A stretch of 64,000 bases of DNA, taken from the NCBI RefSeq assembly GCF_000247695.1, contig NW_004624800.1, positions 11,311,849 through 11,375,848 of the forward strand, in the 5' to 3' direction. The notes below the pieces were generated by a model. It saw nothing but the letters and a program-made list of their open reading frames with translations. It did no database searches and was not told the DNA's origin. Below are positions 13,430 through 24,979 of the stretch, in pieces. Both the position numbers and the translations under genes were made by a program. Each line of letters begins with the position of its first letter. The stretch's first letter is position 1. Source of the DNA: Heterocephalus glaber (Eukaryota; Chordata; Mammalia; Rodentia; Bathyergidae).

Positions 13430-13855
13430 TTCAGGACAGTTTTAATTTGCATTTCCCTCGTTATAAGTTAGTAATCTTTTTTCTGTTTACGAAGCTACTT
13501 ATTTTTCTATGAATCACATACACTTGTTATTTGCCTTTTCTCTTTTTAGTTTTGTTGATTTTTTTTCTATTGTTTTTAAGATCTCTTTATACATTGAAGA
13601 TTAAATTTTTGTTGTAAAGTGGTTGCAAGTATTTTCCTATCTCGTTTTTTTTTTAACTTTCTTATAAATTTTTGTTGTGCAAAACTTTTTAACTTCTATC
13701 AATTTTTTGAAGGTTTAAAACATTTTCTATGCCTCAAGTTTTTGAAAGAATCCCATCCTTCCATTGTTTTCTACCAATTGTGTTTCATTTCTAGTGTTAA
13801 AATATTACATACATTTGGAGTTTATCCTGGTTTGTGATTTGCGGTCTGGCCATTT
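13430..13855 (-). mobile_element. Old L1 3' region
   Basis: Inverted old L1 text: 'taatttgcatttccctc', 'agatctctttatacattg', 'aaagtggttgcaagtatttt'. The T-rich + strand fits the antisense of an L1M-type 3' part. Confidence 0.65.
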
Positions 13856-14029
13856 TTTCAGAGGGCTATCCTGCTATCTCAGCATCGGTTGCTGAATTTT
13901 CCTCTGCTGTGAGATATTCCTTTTATCTATACTGAATTTATACTACATTGCCATTTGCATACGGTCTGCTGCTTGGGTTACCTCTTCTATGAGTATAAAT
14001 TCACACACACTAAAATTTCTGAGGTTCAC

Positions 14030-14220
14030 TGAACATGGTGGCACATGCCTGTAATCCTGGCTACTCAAGAGGCTGAGTCAGGAGGACCACAAGTTCAAGG
14101 CTAATCTGGGCAGTTTAGTGAGGTCCTGTCCCAAAATGAAAGCATAAAAAGGACGGGCCAGGCACACCTGTAATCCAGCACTTGAGAGGCTGAGGCAGAA
14201 GGAGAGTCAAAAGGTCAAGG
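14030..14220 (+). repeat. Two B1 copies, the second split by a retrocopy
   Basis: The first B1 runs about 14030-14150 ('catgcctgtaatcctgg', 'aggctgagtcagg', 'tcaaggctaatctggg'). A second begins about 14155 ('gccaggcacacctgtaat', 'gagaggctgaggcag') and stops at 14220 in 'ggtcaagg'. Its 3' half continues at 15135. Confidence 0.85.
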
Positions 14221-15134
14221 GAGGCAGGCCGGAGCCATGGCCAGGGAGGCGCAGCCGGGCTCGGAGCTTGCTCGGGCTGCAGCCTTGGCTGGTGTCCCTG
14301 AAAGGGATCTCGCCGCTGCCCACCCGCCGCTCCGCTGCCCCGCAGGAGGCCGCCAGGGAGGGGCCGGCGACAGCGCGAGGCACCGGGAGGCGGGGGCGGC
14401 GGGGAAGTGATGCTGGCGCCTGGGAGCCGGGCAGCGGCAGGCAAGCGGCCGCGTCTTCGGGACCCTGCTGCAGTGGCCCCGTGGCCCGCGGGCCAGCGGA
14501 GTGGCTGGAGACCACACGCCTAGCGGATCTACTGGAGGCACTTCAAAAATTACTCAGTCGAAGAGAGGAGGGATTCAGTGCTTTACCCTGAGAGGACTGC
14601 AGAATTTCCATCATAAGACTCGCAACATGAATCAATCCCAGCGTCACACACTCTAGATCCAGACACCTCTGAAAAAGCCCTACCTATGACTGCATAAGGC
14701 CTTGGTGGGACATCGCGACACAAGCCGTAACAATTACAGGTGGAAAATATAAAGAAAACTGGAGAAGCAGAATGCAATGTGTGAGTAGTTATATCAAGTG
14801 GGACACAGCTTTGCTATGGAAGACCATATAGTGTAGATAACAAGATCATAGATTTTGCTTCTTCTTACTGTGGGGCATTAGACATACCAAAAAAGCAAGT
14901 CCTTCCCACATAGTGCCCTGTAAATCAGATTGTTTGCTTTCTCTGGTTATATGATATAGTCGAACAAAATTCTTTTTAAACAAGGATAGTGGTATCATCA
15001 CTAAAAATAAATAATATTCTAGACCAGTATTATCACCATGGAGTAAAATAATGTATATGTTTTCTATTATATGGCTAGACGATATTATGATTTGATTTTT
15101 ATTAAATGTGTATTATAAAACAAAAAAAAAAAAA
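14221..15134 (+). pseudogene. Retroposed poly(A)-tailed transcript of unknown origin
   Basis: A 914-base block interrupts a B1: the B1 stops at TCAAGG (14215-14220) and restarts at TCAAGG (15135-15140). The first about 300 bases are very G+C and CpG-rich, like the 5' end of a CpG-island transcript, with an ATG at 14235 in good context opening only about 59 codons. An overlapping 107-codon frame (14268-14591) has no family I recognise. From about 14590 to 14740 the sequence resembles part of the MaLR LTR found at 58045-58160. The end has ATTAAA (15101-15106) and a 13-A tail starting at 15122. It looks like a spliced RNA copied by L1 machinery. Source gene unknown, and it may be noncoding. Confidence 0.75.
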
Positions 15135-15275
15135 TCAAGGCCAGCCTGGGCTACATAGCGAGGCCCAGTGCCAAAAACAAATTTAAAAATAAAAAGTGCT
15201 GGAGATGCAGCTCAGTGGTAGTGCACCCCTGGGTTCAATCTCTAGTACTGCAAAAAAAAAAAAAAAAAAAAATGA
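15135..15275 (+). repeat. B1 3' half plus ID-like unit
   Basis: 'tcaaggccagcctgggct acatagcg' completes the B1 interrupted at 14220. After a short A-rich linker, an ID-like unit follows ('ggagatgcagctcagtggta', 'gttcaatctctagtact') with a 21-A tail. This is the composite B1-ID arrangement also seen near 25.0 and 46.1 kb. Confidence 0.85.
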
Positions 15276-15512
15276 GGCTCATACTCTGTTTCAAAGTTCA
15301 GTAGAATTTTGCCTACCTTCATGTTTCTTTGTTTTCTTTTTTTCTTTCTTTTATCTTTTTTTGCTTCATTCAATTTCCAGCACAACCTTTGAGTCTGTTG
15401 CTTATTGGTGTAATTGAAAAATACAGAGAATGTCTCAGTTTTAGAAGATTATTATGGTAAAAGACATTACCATGAATCTCCTCAAGATACCCTCACTTCA
15501 GACAAACATATT

Positions 15513-15765
15513 TCATCCTTCTTGACACTTCCTGAGGCAGTTCTGCAAGCTCTCTTTCCCAAGCGTCTGTAGTTGTGCTGTCATGGCTGCCTCCATGTCC
15601 TGAATTGATTCAAAACATTCACCTTTCACCGTCATTTTGACTTTGAGGAAGAGCCAGCATTTGCACAGTGCCGGACCCAGCAAATAAGGTAGATGATGAC
15701 ACACCATAATGCTTTTATTTGACAGAAATTGCATTAATATTTTGAATTGATTCAGGAGCTGCTTC
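15513..15765 (-). pseudogene. Mariner-like transposase C-terminal remnant
   Basis: A minus-strand open frame contains 'FLSNKSIMVCHHLPYLLGPA', then 'WLFLKVKMTVKGECFESIQD' and 'QLQTLGKESLQNCLRKCQE'. This parallels the C-terminal part of Tc1/mariner transposases of the 'YSPDLAPCDFWLFPKLK' type. The motif carrying the last catalytic Asp is degraded to 'YLLGPALCKC', so it is inactive. The frame to the right (about 15715-15906) may hold further eroded parts. Seen as a fossil only, with no inverted repeats identified. Confidence 0.6.
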
Positions 15766-15889
15766 AGTGAGTGCCAGGAGCAATGGGATAGGTGTGTTGG
15801 AGGCAAGGGACAATATTTTGACAAGAATTAATGGCAGTTTTCCTTTTACTGTAATAATTGCTAAATTTTCATTTAAACATTCACTATTT

Positions 15890-16870
15890 TTATCACACTT
15901 CATCAATATATTTTTTTGTTGTTGAGTATTTATATTGCTAAGTATTTTATTAAAAACTAGTGTTAAAATTTATTCAGCATTAATTGGAAAGGATTATGTG
16001 ACTTTTCCTTAAAATTTATGAAAAATTATATTAGTGAGTTTCCTATAATCTAATCCCCCTTAAATCCCTAAAGTAAAATCCACTTGGCAATGATACAAGG
16101 TTTCATGTGCTACTGGGTTTTGCTTTCTAATATTTTGTGGAGGATTTTGTAGGCACAGGTGAGATTGGGCTGTAGTTTTCTGTTTCGTGCAATTTTTGTT
16201 ATCTCTGTTTTCCTGACTCTTCTCCACCAATGCTGGCAAAGTAGTTGAGTGTTCTGGCTGCGGTAGGAGATCATCATCGAGCAACAATATCTGACTTATT
16301 TAGATACACTTTTTTGTCTGCCTGAAGAGCAGACAGTCTTTTACTGTTATTTTTTCTTAAATGTTCTTATATTTTTTGTAACTTCTGTTTTATAATTATA
16401 TCAGCTATGCTCTTTAGCATGTAGATATTCATACTAATCTGTTTTAATCTTCCTTTTGTACCTCAATATCACAAACTTATCTCATTAACTTGTTTAATAA
16501 TTTCAGGCATTACTTATTGAGTTTACATTTACCTGATATATTGTTTTTCTTTCTTTTATTATCAAACTTTCTATAACACTGGGTTTTATTTGTGACTCGT
16601 TCATATCATAAAGTTATATATTACTTTTTGAGCCAATCTGAAGACTTTTTTCTGAAATGTGAAAGCCCATTTTTATTAAATTGTGTGTCTAATATATTTG
16701 GTCTCAGTTCTGACACATTGTTTTATGTTTTGGTTTGAAAGGTTGGGGGAGTCTTTTGAAGGTTTTTATTATACTGTGTGTGCCTTCATTTTTGCTTGCA
16801 GTTCTAGTCATTGTAAGGAAAGTGTGCATTTTTGTTCTAGTACTCATATTTATAATCCTAATTTTCCATA
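15890..16870 (-). mobile_element. Old L1 ORF2, inverted and degraded
   Basis: T-rich + strand text resembles antisense L1 ORF2, for example 'tttctaatattttgtggagg' and 'gattgggctgtagttttct' near 16130-16180. It may be more than one fragment. Confidence 0.5.
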
Positions 16871-16897
16871 ATCTTTTGACCTATTCTTGTTTGCTTG

Positions 16898-17016
16898 TTT
16901 TTGTTTTTTGAGACAGGGTCTTGCTATGTACCCAGGCTGGCCTCAAGCAAGCAGCAATCCCGCTGCTCCAGCCTCCCAAGTGCTGGGATTACAGGTGTGT
17001 GCCACCACACTCAGCT
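16898..17016 (-). repeat. B1 SINE
   Basis: Inverted B1: 'gagacagggtcttgctatg', 'caggctggcctcaa', 'ctcccaagtgctgggatta', 'gtgtgccaccacactcagc'. Confidence 0.92.
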
Positions 17017-17059
17017 CTGTTTCTGTAAAACACATTGCTCTTAGTTGCCACACATGAGC

Positions 17060-17455
17060 AATGATGATGAAACATTATTAACAGGCTTGTAAAAGTCTCG
17101 CCTATCATGTGCCGGGACCTGTTTTTCACCTCCAGCACCCAACTAAATAATAGAAATTAAAGTCTGTGACCTCCATCTTCCCAGCTCTCTGTTATTCTGT
17201 CATTTGTGGACTCTGCTGAGGAGAGGACCACATGACAAGGAACAGAAGGAAGCCTGGGCTCCTAAGGGAGGAACAACTCTGTGAGCCAGCCAGGCAGACC
17301 TTCCAGGTGAGCGTGGAGAAGGCTGCACCCTTGCAGGAAACCCAGAGCCACAGGCCCCATCCACACCTGGCTGAATTCCTGACGAAGAAACACACTCAGT
17401 AAATGTTTTCAGCCACTCAGAGTAGTAATTTGTTATACTGCACTAGATAACACGT
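17060..17455 (+). mobile_element. MLT1-type LTR
   Basis: The 3' end reads 'cagccactcagagtagtaat' and 'ttgttatactgcactagata', matching the common MLT1/MaLR 3' terminus ('...taatttgttacagcaatagataac'). The 5' limit is approximate. Confidence 0.6.
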
Positions 17456-17799
17456 TCGCATCCATGCACACAGAACAGATGTTGTATTTCAAATGAGCCT
17501 CTTGTCTGCAGAAAGTGTGTTTTTGCTGGGTTTTTCTTAATTCTGCCCCCATGGGGCTCTTTTACCTCTCTTCACAGTTCTTTTCACTGTATTTCTCAAC
17601 TGCCCTTGACCCCATCTCTGTTTGCAGTAGTTTCGAAGAAGGTAACATTTGTGACTTACCTGTCTCTTAGCGTCACTGAAAGTAAAGCTTTCGAAATCTG
17701 TTTTGACTTTCTTGTTGCTTTTAAGAGATTTTCAGAGAACGAAGGGGAAAACTGATGATTTATATAGCTATACTTACAGCAGAAAGCCTAGTGTTGTTT

Positions 17800-18115
17800 T
17801 AATCTGCACTTTTTCCACTGAAGTTGAAGAGGAGTTTCTTTTCGCGTGTATACTTGGCTAACTATTTTTTAACATGTAGCCATCATCTATTATTTTGCTT
17901 ATGTTTTTATTATTGGTTTGAAGGAGCTATTTGTGTATTGGAGATATAAGTTTATGCCTTTTAAAAATATTTGTAAGTATTTTCTGGGACTCTGTTACAC
18001 GTCATCTAAAATTAAAAAGGATTCAGTGGTCTCTATATTTAGAGTAGAGTATCTTTTTATTTTAAAACAGTTTTTAATTCTTTCTGAAGTCAAATTTACC
18101 AATTATTTTCACTAA
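17800..18115 (-). mobile_element. Old L1 3' region
   Basis: Inverted L1M-like text: 'ttggctaactattttttaac', 'ttgtgtattggagatataag', 'aaatatttgtaagtattttc'. Similar in kind to 13430-13855. Confidence 0.55.
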
Positions 18116-18351
18116 AATTCTATATTCTTGGTCATGTTTAAGGAGATCTATGAAAACAGGGGTTTTCTCTGTTTCTGGGGGACTGAGGGATATGTATACA
18201 ACCTCCAGTGACAGCCAAAAAGGAGGAGTGGGCATAGAAAACATTTTAATTCAAAGAGTGTATTTTATGGGATAAAACGTAGTAGCAACTTTTTTAAAAA
18301 ATGAAAAAGGTTTTATAAAGCTAAATAATGTTTAAATTAAACATTGGCTAG

Positions 18352-18416
18352 GCTGGGGGTGTATCTCAGTGGTAGAGAGAGCACTTGTCTGGCATGCATA
18401 GTACCACCAAAAAAAA
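18352..18416 (+). repeat. ID-like SINE, diverged
   Basis: 'ggctgggggtgtatctcagt', 'ggtagagagagcacttg' and 'ggcatgcatagtaccacc' followed by A8. It lacks part of the B box. Confidence 0.75.
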
Positions 18417-18673
18417 GTTAAAGATCAACTATCTGGACTTTATCATAAACTGTTGGCTTTAATTTTATTTTTGTTTTTATAGTTGGAGTACGGTTTACTT
18501 ATCTATATACTTTCATGTAACCATTATCTAGATTTTTTTGTTGATGTACCTTATTCACCCCTTCATTATGCCACATGGTTTTAAACACTATAGCACTAAA
18601 CTGTTTCAGTCCTTTCACTACCAGCCATGATCTCCTTAAACCTAAGCCATAGTGTTTCAAGAATTAAACATAT

Positions 18674-18829
18674 GAGGCTGGGCATGGTGATGCACACCTG
18701 TAATCCCAGCACTTGGGAGGCTGAGGCAGGAGGGCTGCCACAAGTTCAAGGCCAGCCTGGGCTCCATAGTGTCTTCAGGGCTAGCCTGAACTATATAGTG
18801 AAAACTTGCCTAAAAAAAAAAAAAAAAAA
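18674..18829 (+). repeat. B1 SINE
   Basis: Full B1 body ('gggcatggtgatgcacacct', 'cccagcacttgggaggctga', 'aaggccagcctgggctcc') with an internal duplication-like second 'agcctgaactatatag' and an A18 tail. Confidence 0.93.
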
Positions 18830-20044
18830 GTAATATCTGGAAGATCTAAGCTAATCAGTGTCTTTACTCCATTCCTCACACAAAAGAAATATTCAGTGAA
18901 TGATTTTATTAATACCAATACCATAATACATGATAAAATTGGCTCTGGGCAAAAAATAGCCATTATAAGAAGTTACCAGGTGGTTTTAAAATACAACAAA
19001 ACTTCTCTTTTAGTTTTTCCTGTATGTTCAAGCTCCAAGGGAACTTGCCCCTGTGTGGAAGTTAATGATTCTGGAAGAGGTTCTTTCTCCTGGGCTGATG
19101 TTGTAAAGATGGGAAGGAACAAAGAGTAGCTGATGTAGGGAGCTTCAGAAAAGGAGTCTGGGTCAAACAAAAAGAGCTGGCATCCCTCATAGACTGCTGG
19201 AAGGACCTAATTGCCTGCCGCTCCCAGTTGCTTAGCAATGGTCAAATGCATAAAAAGGAAGGAAGCCAAAGATATCACAACACTGGGCACTCACTCTCAT
19301 TCCTGTATTTATTATTTATATATGGTAGGGTACAAAAGGCAAATAGAAGATGAAGGAAAGTTTGACTTCCAAGAAGTAAGCTGACCATGCAGTGAATTCA
19401 TAAAAATAGAGTAGGTATCCAAGAGATGAATATACAGACACAGGTATACATGCTTACAGCTGGATTCCAGGTGCAATAGAGTCATTCTTTTTAATGCAGC
19501 AAGTACTTGTACGTGTTGCAGAGGATGTGTGGAGGACTATGAGTCAGCCCATACTGTTGGGAAATTAAACATCTCCTAGGGAGGAGAAGGCACCTTTGCA
19601 AATAACTGCACCACAAGGCAAATTCAGGTCACAGCTGGGGAACCTCAACTTATGTGTCCTTAGACATGGAAAAGATTAAGCTTAGGGATCATTCAAAAAA
19701 AGCTACACTGAAGAGGGACCATGTGAATCAACCTTTAAAGGTTAAGTGTAGGGAAAAAGAAAAAGATAAATCGTATTTTGACAGGTACATCTAGGGATAA
19801 GAGAACATTTTTCAGAATGTCAGAGAAGCCCCAGGCATGCTCATAACAAGAAAATCCAAATTCACTGAAACAGGATGGTACTAGAATGGAAAGAAGGAAA
19901 GATAAAACTGTTGCCAGATTGTAGAAGTCTTTGGATGCCAAGTGTAGGGGCCAATTTTTCATTCAGTTGGTACTGAGAGGTGATTAGAGTACAAATTGAA
20001 ATGATCAGACTTGCACCTTCAGGAGATTAACTTGGTAATGGTCA
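18830..20044. other. Intergenic, no gene seen
   Basis: No recognisable gene or clear repeat. A + strand open frame at 18806-19129 starts in the B1 poly(A) tail and has no family match. Confidence 0.5.
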
Positions 20045-20390
20045 TTGTCTTAGTCCATTTTGTGCTACTATTACAAAATGACTAAGGCCTGGCATTTATA
20101 AGGAGTTGATTTACCTTGCAAATAGGGTGGCTGGAAAATTCAAACAGCATGACACTGTCTGGCAAGAACCTGTCCCCCACAGTAGAGAAGCAGAAAGGGA
20201 AATGGCCTCATGCCAAAGGGACCCAGACCCTGGGCAGCCTCGTTTGTGACAACCTCCTCTCACAAAAGCTAACCCAGTCCTGTGAGAATTATAGTAATAT
20301 TTTACAGGGTCGCACAACCAGGTCCTAATCACCTTCCACTATGTCCCACTTCTTAGATTTCTGCCTCCTCTCAGTACCATTACATTAGGG
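20045..20390 (-). mobile_element. MaLR-type LTR
   Basis: Inverted LTR text: 'cttagtccattttgtgctac', 'attacaaaatgactaagg', 'gttgatttaccttgcaaa', 'tcctaatcaccttccac'. Comparable to copies at 39285, 48298 and 57784. Confidence 0.65.
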
Positions 20391-22360
20391 ACAGATAATG
20401 GAGCAGGTTATCGAGTAGTAATCAGGGCTCAGCAGACAGTAGAGAGTAAAAGTCAACTCAGTTGTCATTAGCCTGATTTAATCCATATAAGTAATAGAAA
20501 ATAGGTTCAAATGAACAGAGGAGGGGGCTCATGGGGACACAAGAGAAGGGAAAGGAAAGGGAAGAAAAAGGGCAGGAGGAGGAGGAAATGAAGTAAGTGC
20601 TGCCCTTGCTAAGTGCTCAGGAGATAATGTGAGGTAAGGAAAACAAAATGTAGGTTTAGAGTTTAGAGGAAGGTCTAGGGTTTCGGTGATTATTTCCTTG
20701 GAGGATATAACGGAAACTATGTGAAGAGACATGAACACAGGAATGGGATTGGATATAACCTCTAAGGAAGAAGAGGGCTGGCTACAGAAAGAACAGAGGG
20801 GCAGGAGAGTGAATAGGGAATGACAGAAACACAAAGAGTGGCCACAGCAGGAGGAGGACCCAGTGCAGAATCACCAAAGCCAAGAGAAGAACTACCTTCA
20901 GGATGACATGGGAATGCACACTCACTGGTGTTGTGTGTGTTCCTTTTTATAAAAATCTTCTCCATAGATTAAACAGAACTTTTGTAAAGTGTATACTTTT
21001 AATCGTTTTTAAGAAATTGTCAGCAAGAGAGGGAAATATCCCAAAGATACAGGTGCAGGAAGGTGGTGATAATCGCACTTAATGACTGGAAAATCCCTCG
21101 TGTCCATGTAGAAACACATTCTGGCAGACGAGAGAGCAGAGGCGGATGACACAGAGCCACAGGAGGACTCTGCAAAGGATGCAGGCACGTGGCGCCCGTT
21201 GTGGCAGAAGTCAGATGGGATTTTTTTTTTCAAGAAAAAAATCTTAGAGAAATATTTGTTGAAGAAGGGAAGGGCAATTACAAGGGAAAGAATGAAGCTG
21301 TGTAGAGGGGGAGGGATCACTTGGCTGAGCTGAGAGGATGGAAAGGAGATGTAGATGGGAGAGAGCAGGATGGGAGCACAGAGTTGAACCTTGAAAGCCG
21401 AAAGCAGGGATCTGCTTTCTACTGCAGAGGGAAGCAGGAATGGTGACAGATAGGCACCTAGGCTGAGGTGCATTGAAGGGATGAGAGGGAAGTTGAGGTG
21501 CTCAGTTTGAATGGATCAAGGGATAACTGAGCTGAAGGAAGGCTTAAGAAGATGGGTAGAAAATCAGTCTACACTCTACTGAACCACGAGCCTTTTTATT
21601 CTTAAAGCTTTCAATTCAGATAAAGATAGATGAATTTGTCCACATCAAAAATTTCAGTAGGTTCCAGTATCAACCAAGAAGTTTCATCTGAACCCACAGA
21701 CTTTAACCATTATAGAACAGACTAATAAACTACCCCAGTGTAGAGAACATCAAAAATATATAAACACTAGATTCCCTGGCTCTCAGAAGAATGGACCCCA
21801 GAAGGTCATCTGAGGACATACACATCCAAGACCGTGCAGCCTGCAGCCCACGTACACATATTACACCATGCTCTATGTGGGAAACTCAGACACCAGGAAC
21901 TCATGAAATCAGTGGGAGAAAGATCTTCAGCACAGCACATGCTGGGAACACTGTGAAGCGGTAAAAATGCGAAGGTAGTCCACAGGGTGCGGCCAGAGGA
22001 AAACAGAAGTTCCACAACCTTCTCCGGTCTGACTCAGCACCCAAAATATTTTATGATGTGTCCAGATCTTTGCATCCAGTTCCCAGGACAGTTTTAAACA
22101 CCAAAGGATCAAGTACAGGGACAGTGAAAGTTCCCCAGTCCCTTGAACACATCAGGTCTCACAAGGAACATGATGAACGAATATCAGTGACACCAGCTCA
22201 TATTTCAGGACCACAGGTATCACCTTGAATCCCACTCTGTTGAAGTTCTTCTAATAGTCTCTAAATGTAGCAAAGCAAAGAGGGAAAACATTGCATGTGG
22301 CAAAGAAAGAAGCTCGGTCTTGCTGCACCCGTGGCATGGAGGATCTTCATCAGCTGCAGC
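20391..22360. other. Intergenic downstream of TAS2R60, purine-rich in part
   Basis: Purine-rich stretches lie at 20520-20590 and 21280-21370 on the + strand. They make long but low-complexity open frames on the minus strand (for example 21009-21473). No gene is supported. An old repeat of unknown family may occupy 20640-21540. Confidence 0.5.
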
Positions 22361-23308
22361 TCAGCAAGCCACACACCTTGAGGAGCAGCCTCGCTCCACC
22401 ATGCCTCTCAACTTGAAGTTGCTGAAGAGTAGAAGGGCAGAGTGGACTGCTATGCACAGATGAGCCACCACCTGCCATACCCATTGCTTAACCTCTTGAA
22501 GGGGAAACCTAGTGCCAGAACTAAGCACCAGGGCCAGAAAACCAGAGGTTAAGAGGGTAACAAAAGAGATAATAGCGACAAGAGCTCTGATGTGGGCCTG
22601 AAGAGGGGGATCTTGAAATCCTGAGAGGCTCAACAGGGTCTTCTTGGTGTGTCTTCCCAGGGATATGAGGAGAAGAGCCATGAAAATGAGAAAGAGTCCA
22701 ACAGGGATTGAAAAAGTAATCAGTTTTAGAGAGAAGAAGTAGAATTTTTCAAATGACCTTATGCTGTTCCCAGTGACATTCCAGTATTGGCAATTGTCCC
22801 TTAGATAGCTCCGATACAGTATCTGATTGCCTGTGAAAAACAGGATGCTGTTCAAGCCAGAAAAGCCCACACAGCTAAGCAGCAACCACGGTACCCACCC
22901 CGACACCTTGCACTTTAGCCAGAGGAAGGCAGGGTGGGTGAAGTTTGCAATCTTTATACAGTAAAAGAAACCAAGCCAAGTGCAGGACCAAAGGGTGGCA
23001 GAGTTCAAGAAATCCCAAAGGAAGTTTAGGAACTGCATTGTGGGGTCATAGGGGAGAGCTGTTGGATGCAGGACATTATAAATACTCTTACCTATCACTG
23101 CCCACTGAAGACAGAAGCGATAGGCCCCTAGGCTGACCAGTAACTTATTATAAGATGACAGTGTTCTCCGTAGAAACCACTTCATGCCCAGCGCTACAAC
23201 GACAAAGCCGTTGCCCATCACAGCCACCAGGCACAAAAGGAATAAAATGATAATGAGGATGAGAACTTCCTTGTCAACCACCGGGTCTCCTGAAGCCATT
23301 TCTGTCAT
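22361..23308 (-). CDS. TAS2R60: Bitter taste receptor TAS2R60 (ortholog of mouse Tas2r135)
   Basis: An intact single-exon T2R class G-protein-coupled receptor of 315 residues, close to the 318 of the human protein. Family marks are all present: 'VAVMGNGFVVVALGMKWFLR' in TM1-ICL1, 'NKLLVSLGAYRFCLQW' in TM2, 'WLGFFYCIKIANFTHPAFLW' in TM3, an NVT glycosylation site in the second extracellular loop ('YWNVTGNSIRS'), 'LLISLGRHTKK' at the end of TM5, 'QAHIRALVAIISF' at TM6, and 'HSALLLFSNFKLR' in TM7. The tail 'SSRC' is shared with human TAS2R60. I chose the ATG at 23308 because it gives the family's usual N-terminal length. An upstream in-frame ATG at 23341 and a downstream one at 23299 (good Kozak context) are alternatives, and the frame is open to 23398. 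It should sit in the plasma membrane of type II taste cells and couple to gustducin. Its position next to EPHA1 and a TAS2R143 relative supports orthology. Confidence 0.95.
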   Translation of the reverse strand: MTEMASGDPVVDKEVLILIIILFLLCLVAVMGNGFVVVALGMKWFLRRTLSSYNKLLVSLGAYRFCLQWAVIGKSIYNVLHPTALPYDPTMQFLNFLWDFLNSATLWSCTWLGFFYCIKIANFTHPAFLWLKCKVSGWVPWLLLSCVGFSGLNSILFFTGNQILYRSYLRDNCQYWNVTGNSIRSFEKFYFFSLKLITFSIPVGLFLIFMALLLISLGRHTKKTLLSLSGFQDPPLQAHIRALVAIISFVTLLTSGFLALVLSSGTRFPLQEVKQWVWQVVAHLCIAVHSALLLFSNFKLRGMVERGCSSRCVAC

Positions 23309-23739
23309 GCAAAAGACGGGTCTCAAGGTGTCAAAGGCCATTTCTGTTGGGCCGCTCTGGGAGGTCCTGTATGGTGTTTGTCCCTCTAGTGGCCCCAAGT
23401 ACAGTGCTAAGCCAGAGTAGAGGATGTTGGCTCTCTGAGAGCGGAGAAAAGGTTTCTTCTCTTCAGACTAGATGCAAATCTTGTCAAGGCTAAGTGTCCA
23501 AAGCCCCCCACCTGCCTGTGAATTTGCCTGCTCTCCCGCCTATCCCTGCCCATTGTCAACACTGGTGTGGATAACATATCACGCTCTTCATGTGGTGTCC
23601 CTTACATAGGAGGTTCTACTTCTCTAAGTTGACACCTAAGACAGGGCCACACACCTGCGGCAACTCAGAAATGAAGTCCATACATTCTGGTGAGGTCAAA
23701 GCTCATATCCATGAAGGCAGCAGGGAATGATTATATTCC

Positions 23740-23890
23740 ATGTATTGGTTCCGAGTGCTCTTGCAATGTTTAGTGCTCATAACAGCCCGAGGAAATAGGC
23801 CCTGTGACAATGCTCCTTTCACAAAGAGACAAAGAGGAAACTGAGCAAAACTTCTATTGAAGGAGGTTAACTCCAATTCTATTACTTGAA
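23740..23890 (-). repeat. MIR
   Basis: 'agtgctcataacagcccg', 'aggaaataggccctgtg' and 'acaaagaggaaactgag' read as an inverted MIR. It lies about 430 bases upstream of the TAS2R60 start. Confidence 0.6.
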
Positions 23891-24044
23891 GGTCCATCAT
23901 CAGGAATAGAACATAAAAGACAATTCTATATAATGAAGCAGGCAAATTTTTTCCAAAAATGTAAAGAGTATTTTATAATAGTGACCTTTAAAGTGGCATC
24001 ACACAGAGAAATCCCCACTGAGATAGCCATAAGACGTAAGGGAT

Positions 24045-24235
24045 GTGACAGAGAAAGCCCTGGCCTATGAGCCAGACAGGCTTCAGTGCAAACCCCAGCC
24101 CTCACTGTGGGTTCTTGGGTATGGCATTGAACCCCTCTGTGCCCCAGTGTACCTATCTATAAGATACAAAAGCATCCATCCTCAGTCTTCAGATTGTCTC
24201 AGAATCTCAGTTTTAGATTACAAGAAGACATGAAA
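24045..24235 (+). repeat. MIR
   Basis: Sense MIR: 'aggcttcagtgcaaaccc', 'gggtatggcattgaacccct', 'tgtacctatctataagat'. Confidence 0.65.
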
Positions 24236-24428
24236 GATGATTTCACAGATAAAGTAAATGAGGCCCCAATTTATAGAGTAAGGCTCCCACATAAAGTCAC
24301 AAAGGAAGACCAAAGCCCAAACTGATTCCAGGACCAGGGATCCATAGTTGGTATCCTAATCAACACCCTATGTCCTTCATCCTTAGCTGGACTCAGGAGG
24401 TAGGATTTGTGCCTTGTCACAATTAAGA

Positions 24429-24800
24429 GAGGCCTTGCTCTTAGATGAAATGAATAGGACACACATGTGTAAATACGGAATAGTTTCTCTGGTGTGAGAA
24501 ACGGTAAGTGTAAAGGAGGATCAAAAGGCATAATAGATAATGTGAAATAGGAAGACAAGGCCCAAAGGGGAAAGGGAAATGGGAGGGGTAGGAGAAAGGA
24601 AAGAAGGGAAAGGAATAAATATGAGAAAAGGATAAAACAGAAGCAAAGTCTTTGTAAATAGGGAGGGGTGGAGGGGTGAAGGGAGGGCAGGGGAATGGGG
24701 AAAAAATAAGAACCAAGTTATATCATGTAAAGGTGCAAATTTCCAATGAGGAGTGTAACTGTATTGTATACCTAAAATATACCAATAAATGAACGAGTAA
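24429..24800 (+). mobile_element. 5'-truncated L1 3' UTR
   Basis: Near copy of the end of the 12317-12901 L1: 'tagatgaaatgaataggaca', 'tttctctggtgtgagaaac', the same purine-rich tract and 'ccaataaatgaa' at the end. Confidence 0.85.
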
Positions 24801-24979
24801 AAAAAATGAAAAATGAGCGATCCAATTGCAAATAAAAAGAACTATGAATTCACAGGTAGTCATTAGATCCCCTTAGCTCTTCTTTCCTCACCCATCAAGA
24901 TACAATCACAAATAAATGTGGTAAGAAATCTATGAGAATATTTTGGAAACTATAAATCTAGGTGCATACAAGTAATTCT

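Noticed and set aside
21009..21473. 154-codon minus-strand frame
   Set aside because: Lies in purine-rich old-repeat-like sequence; no domain and no homologous motif.
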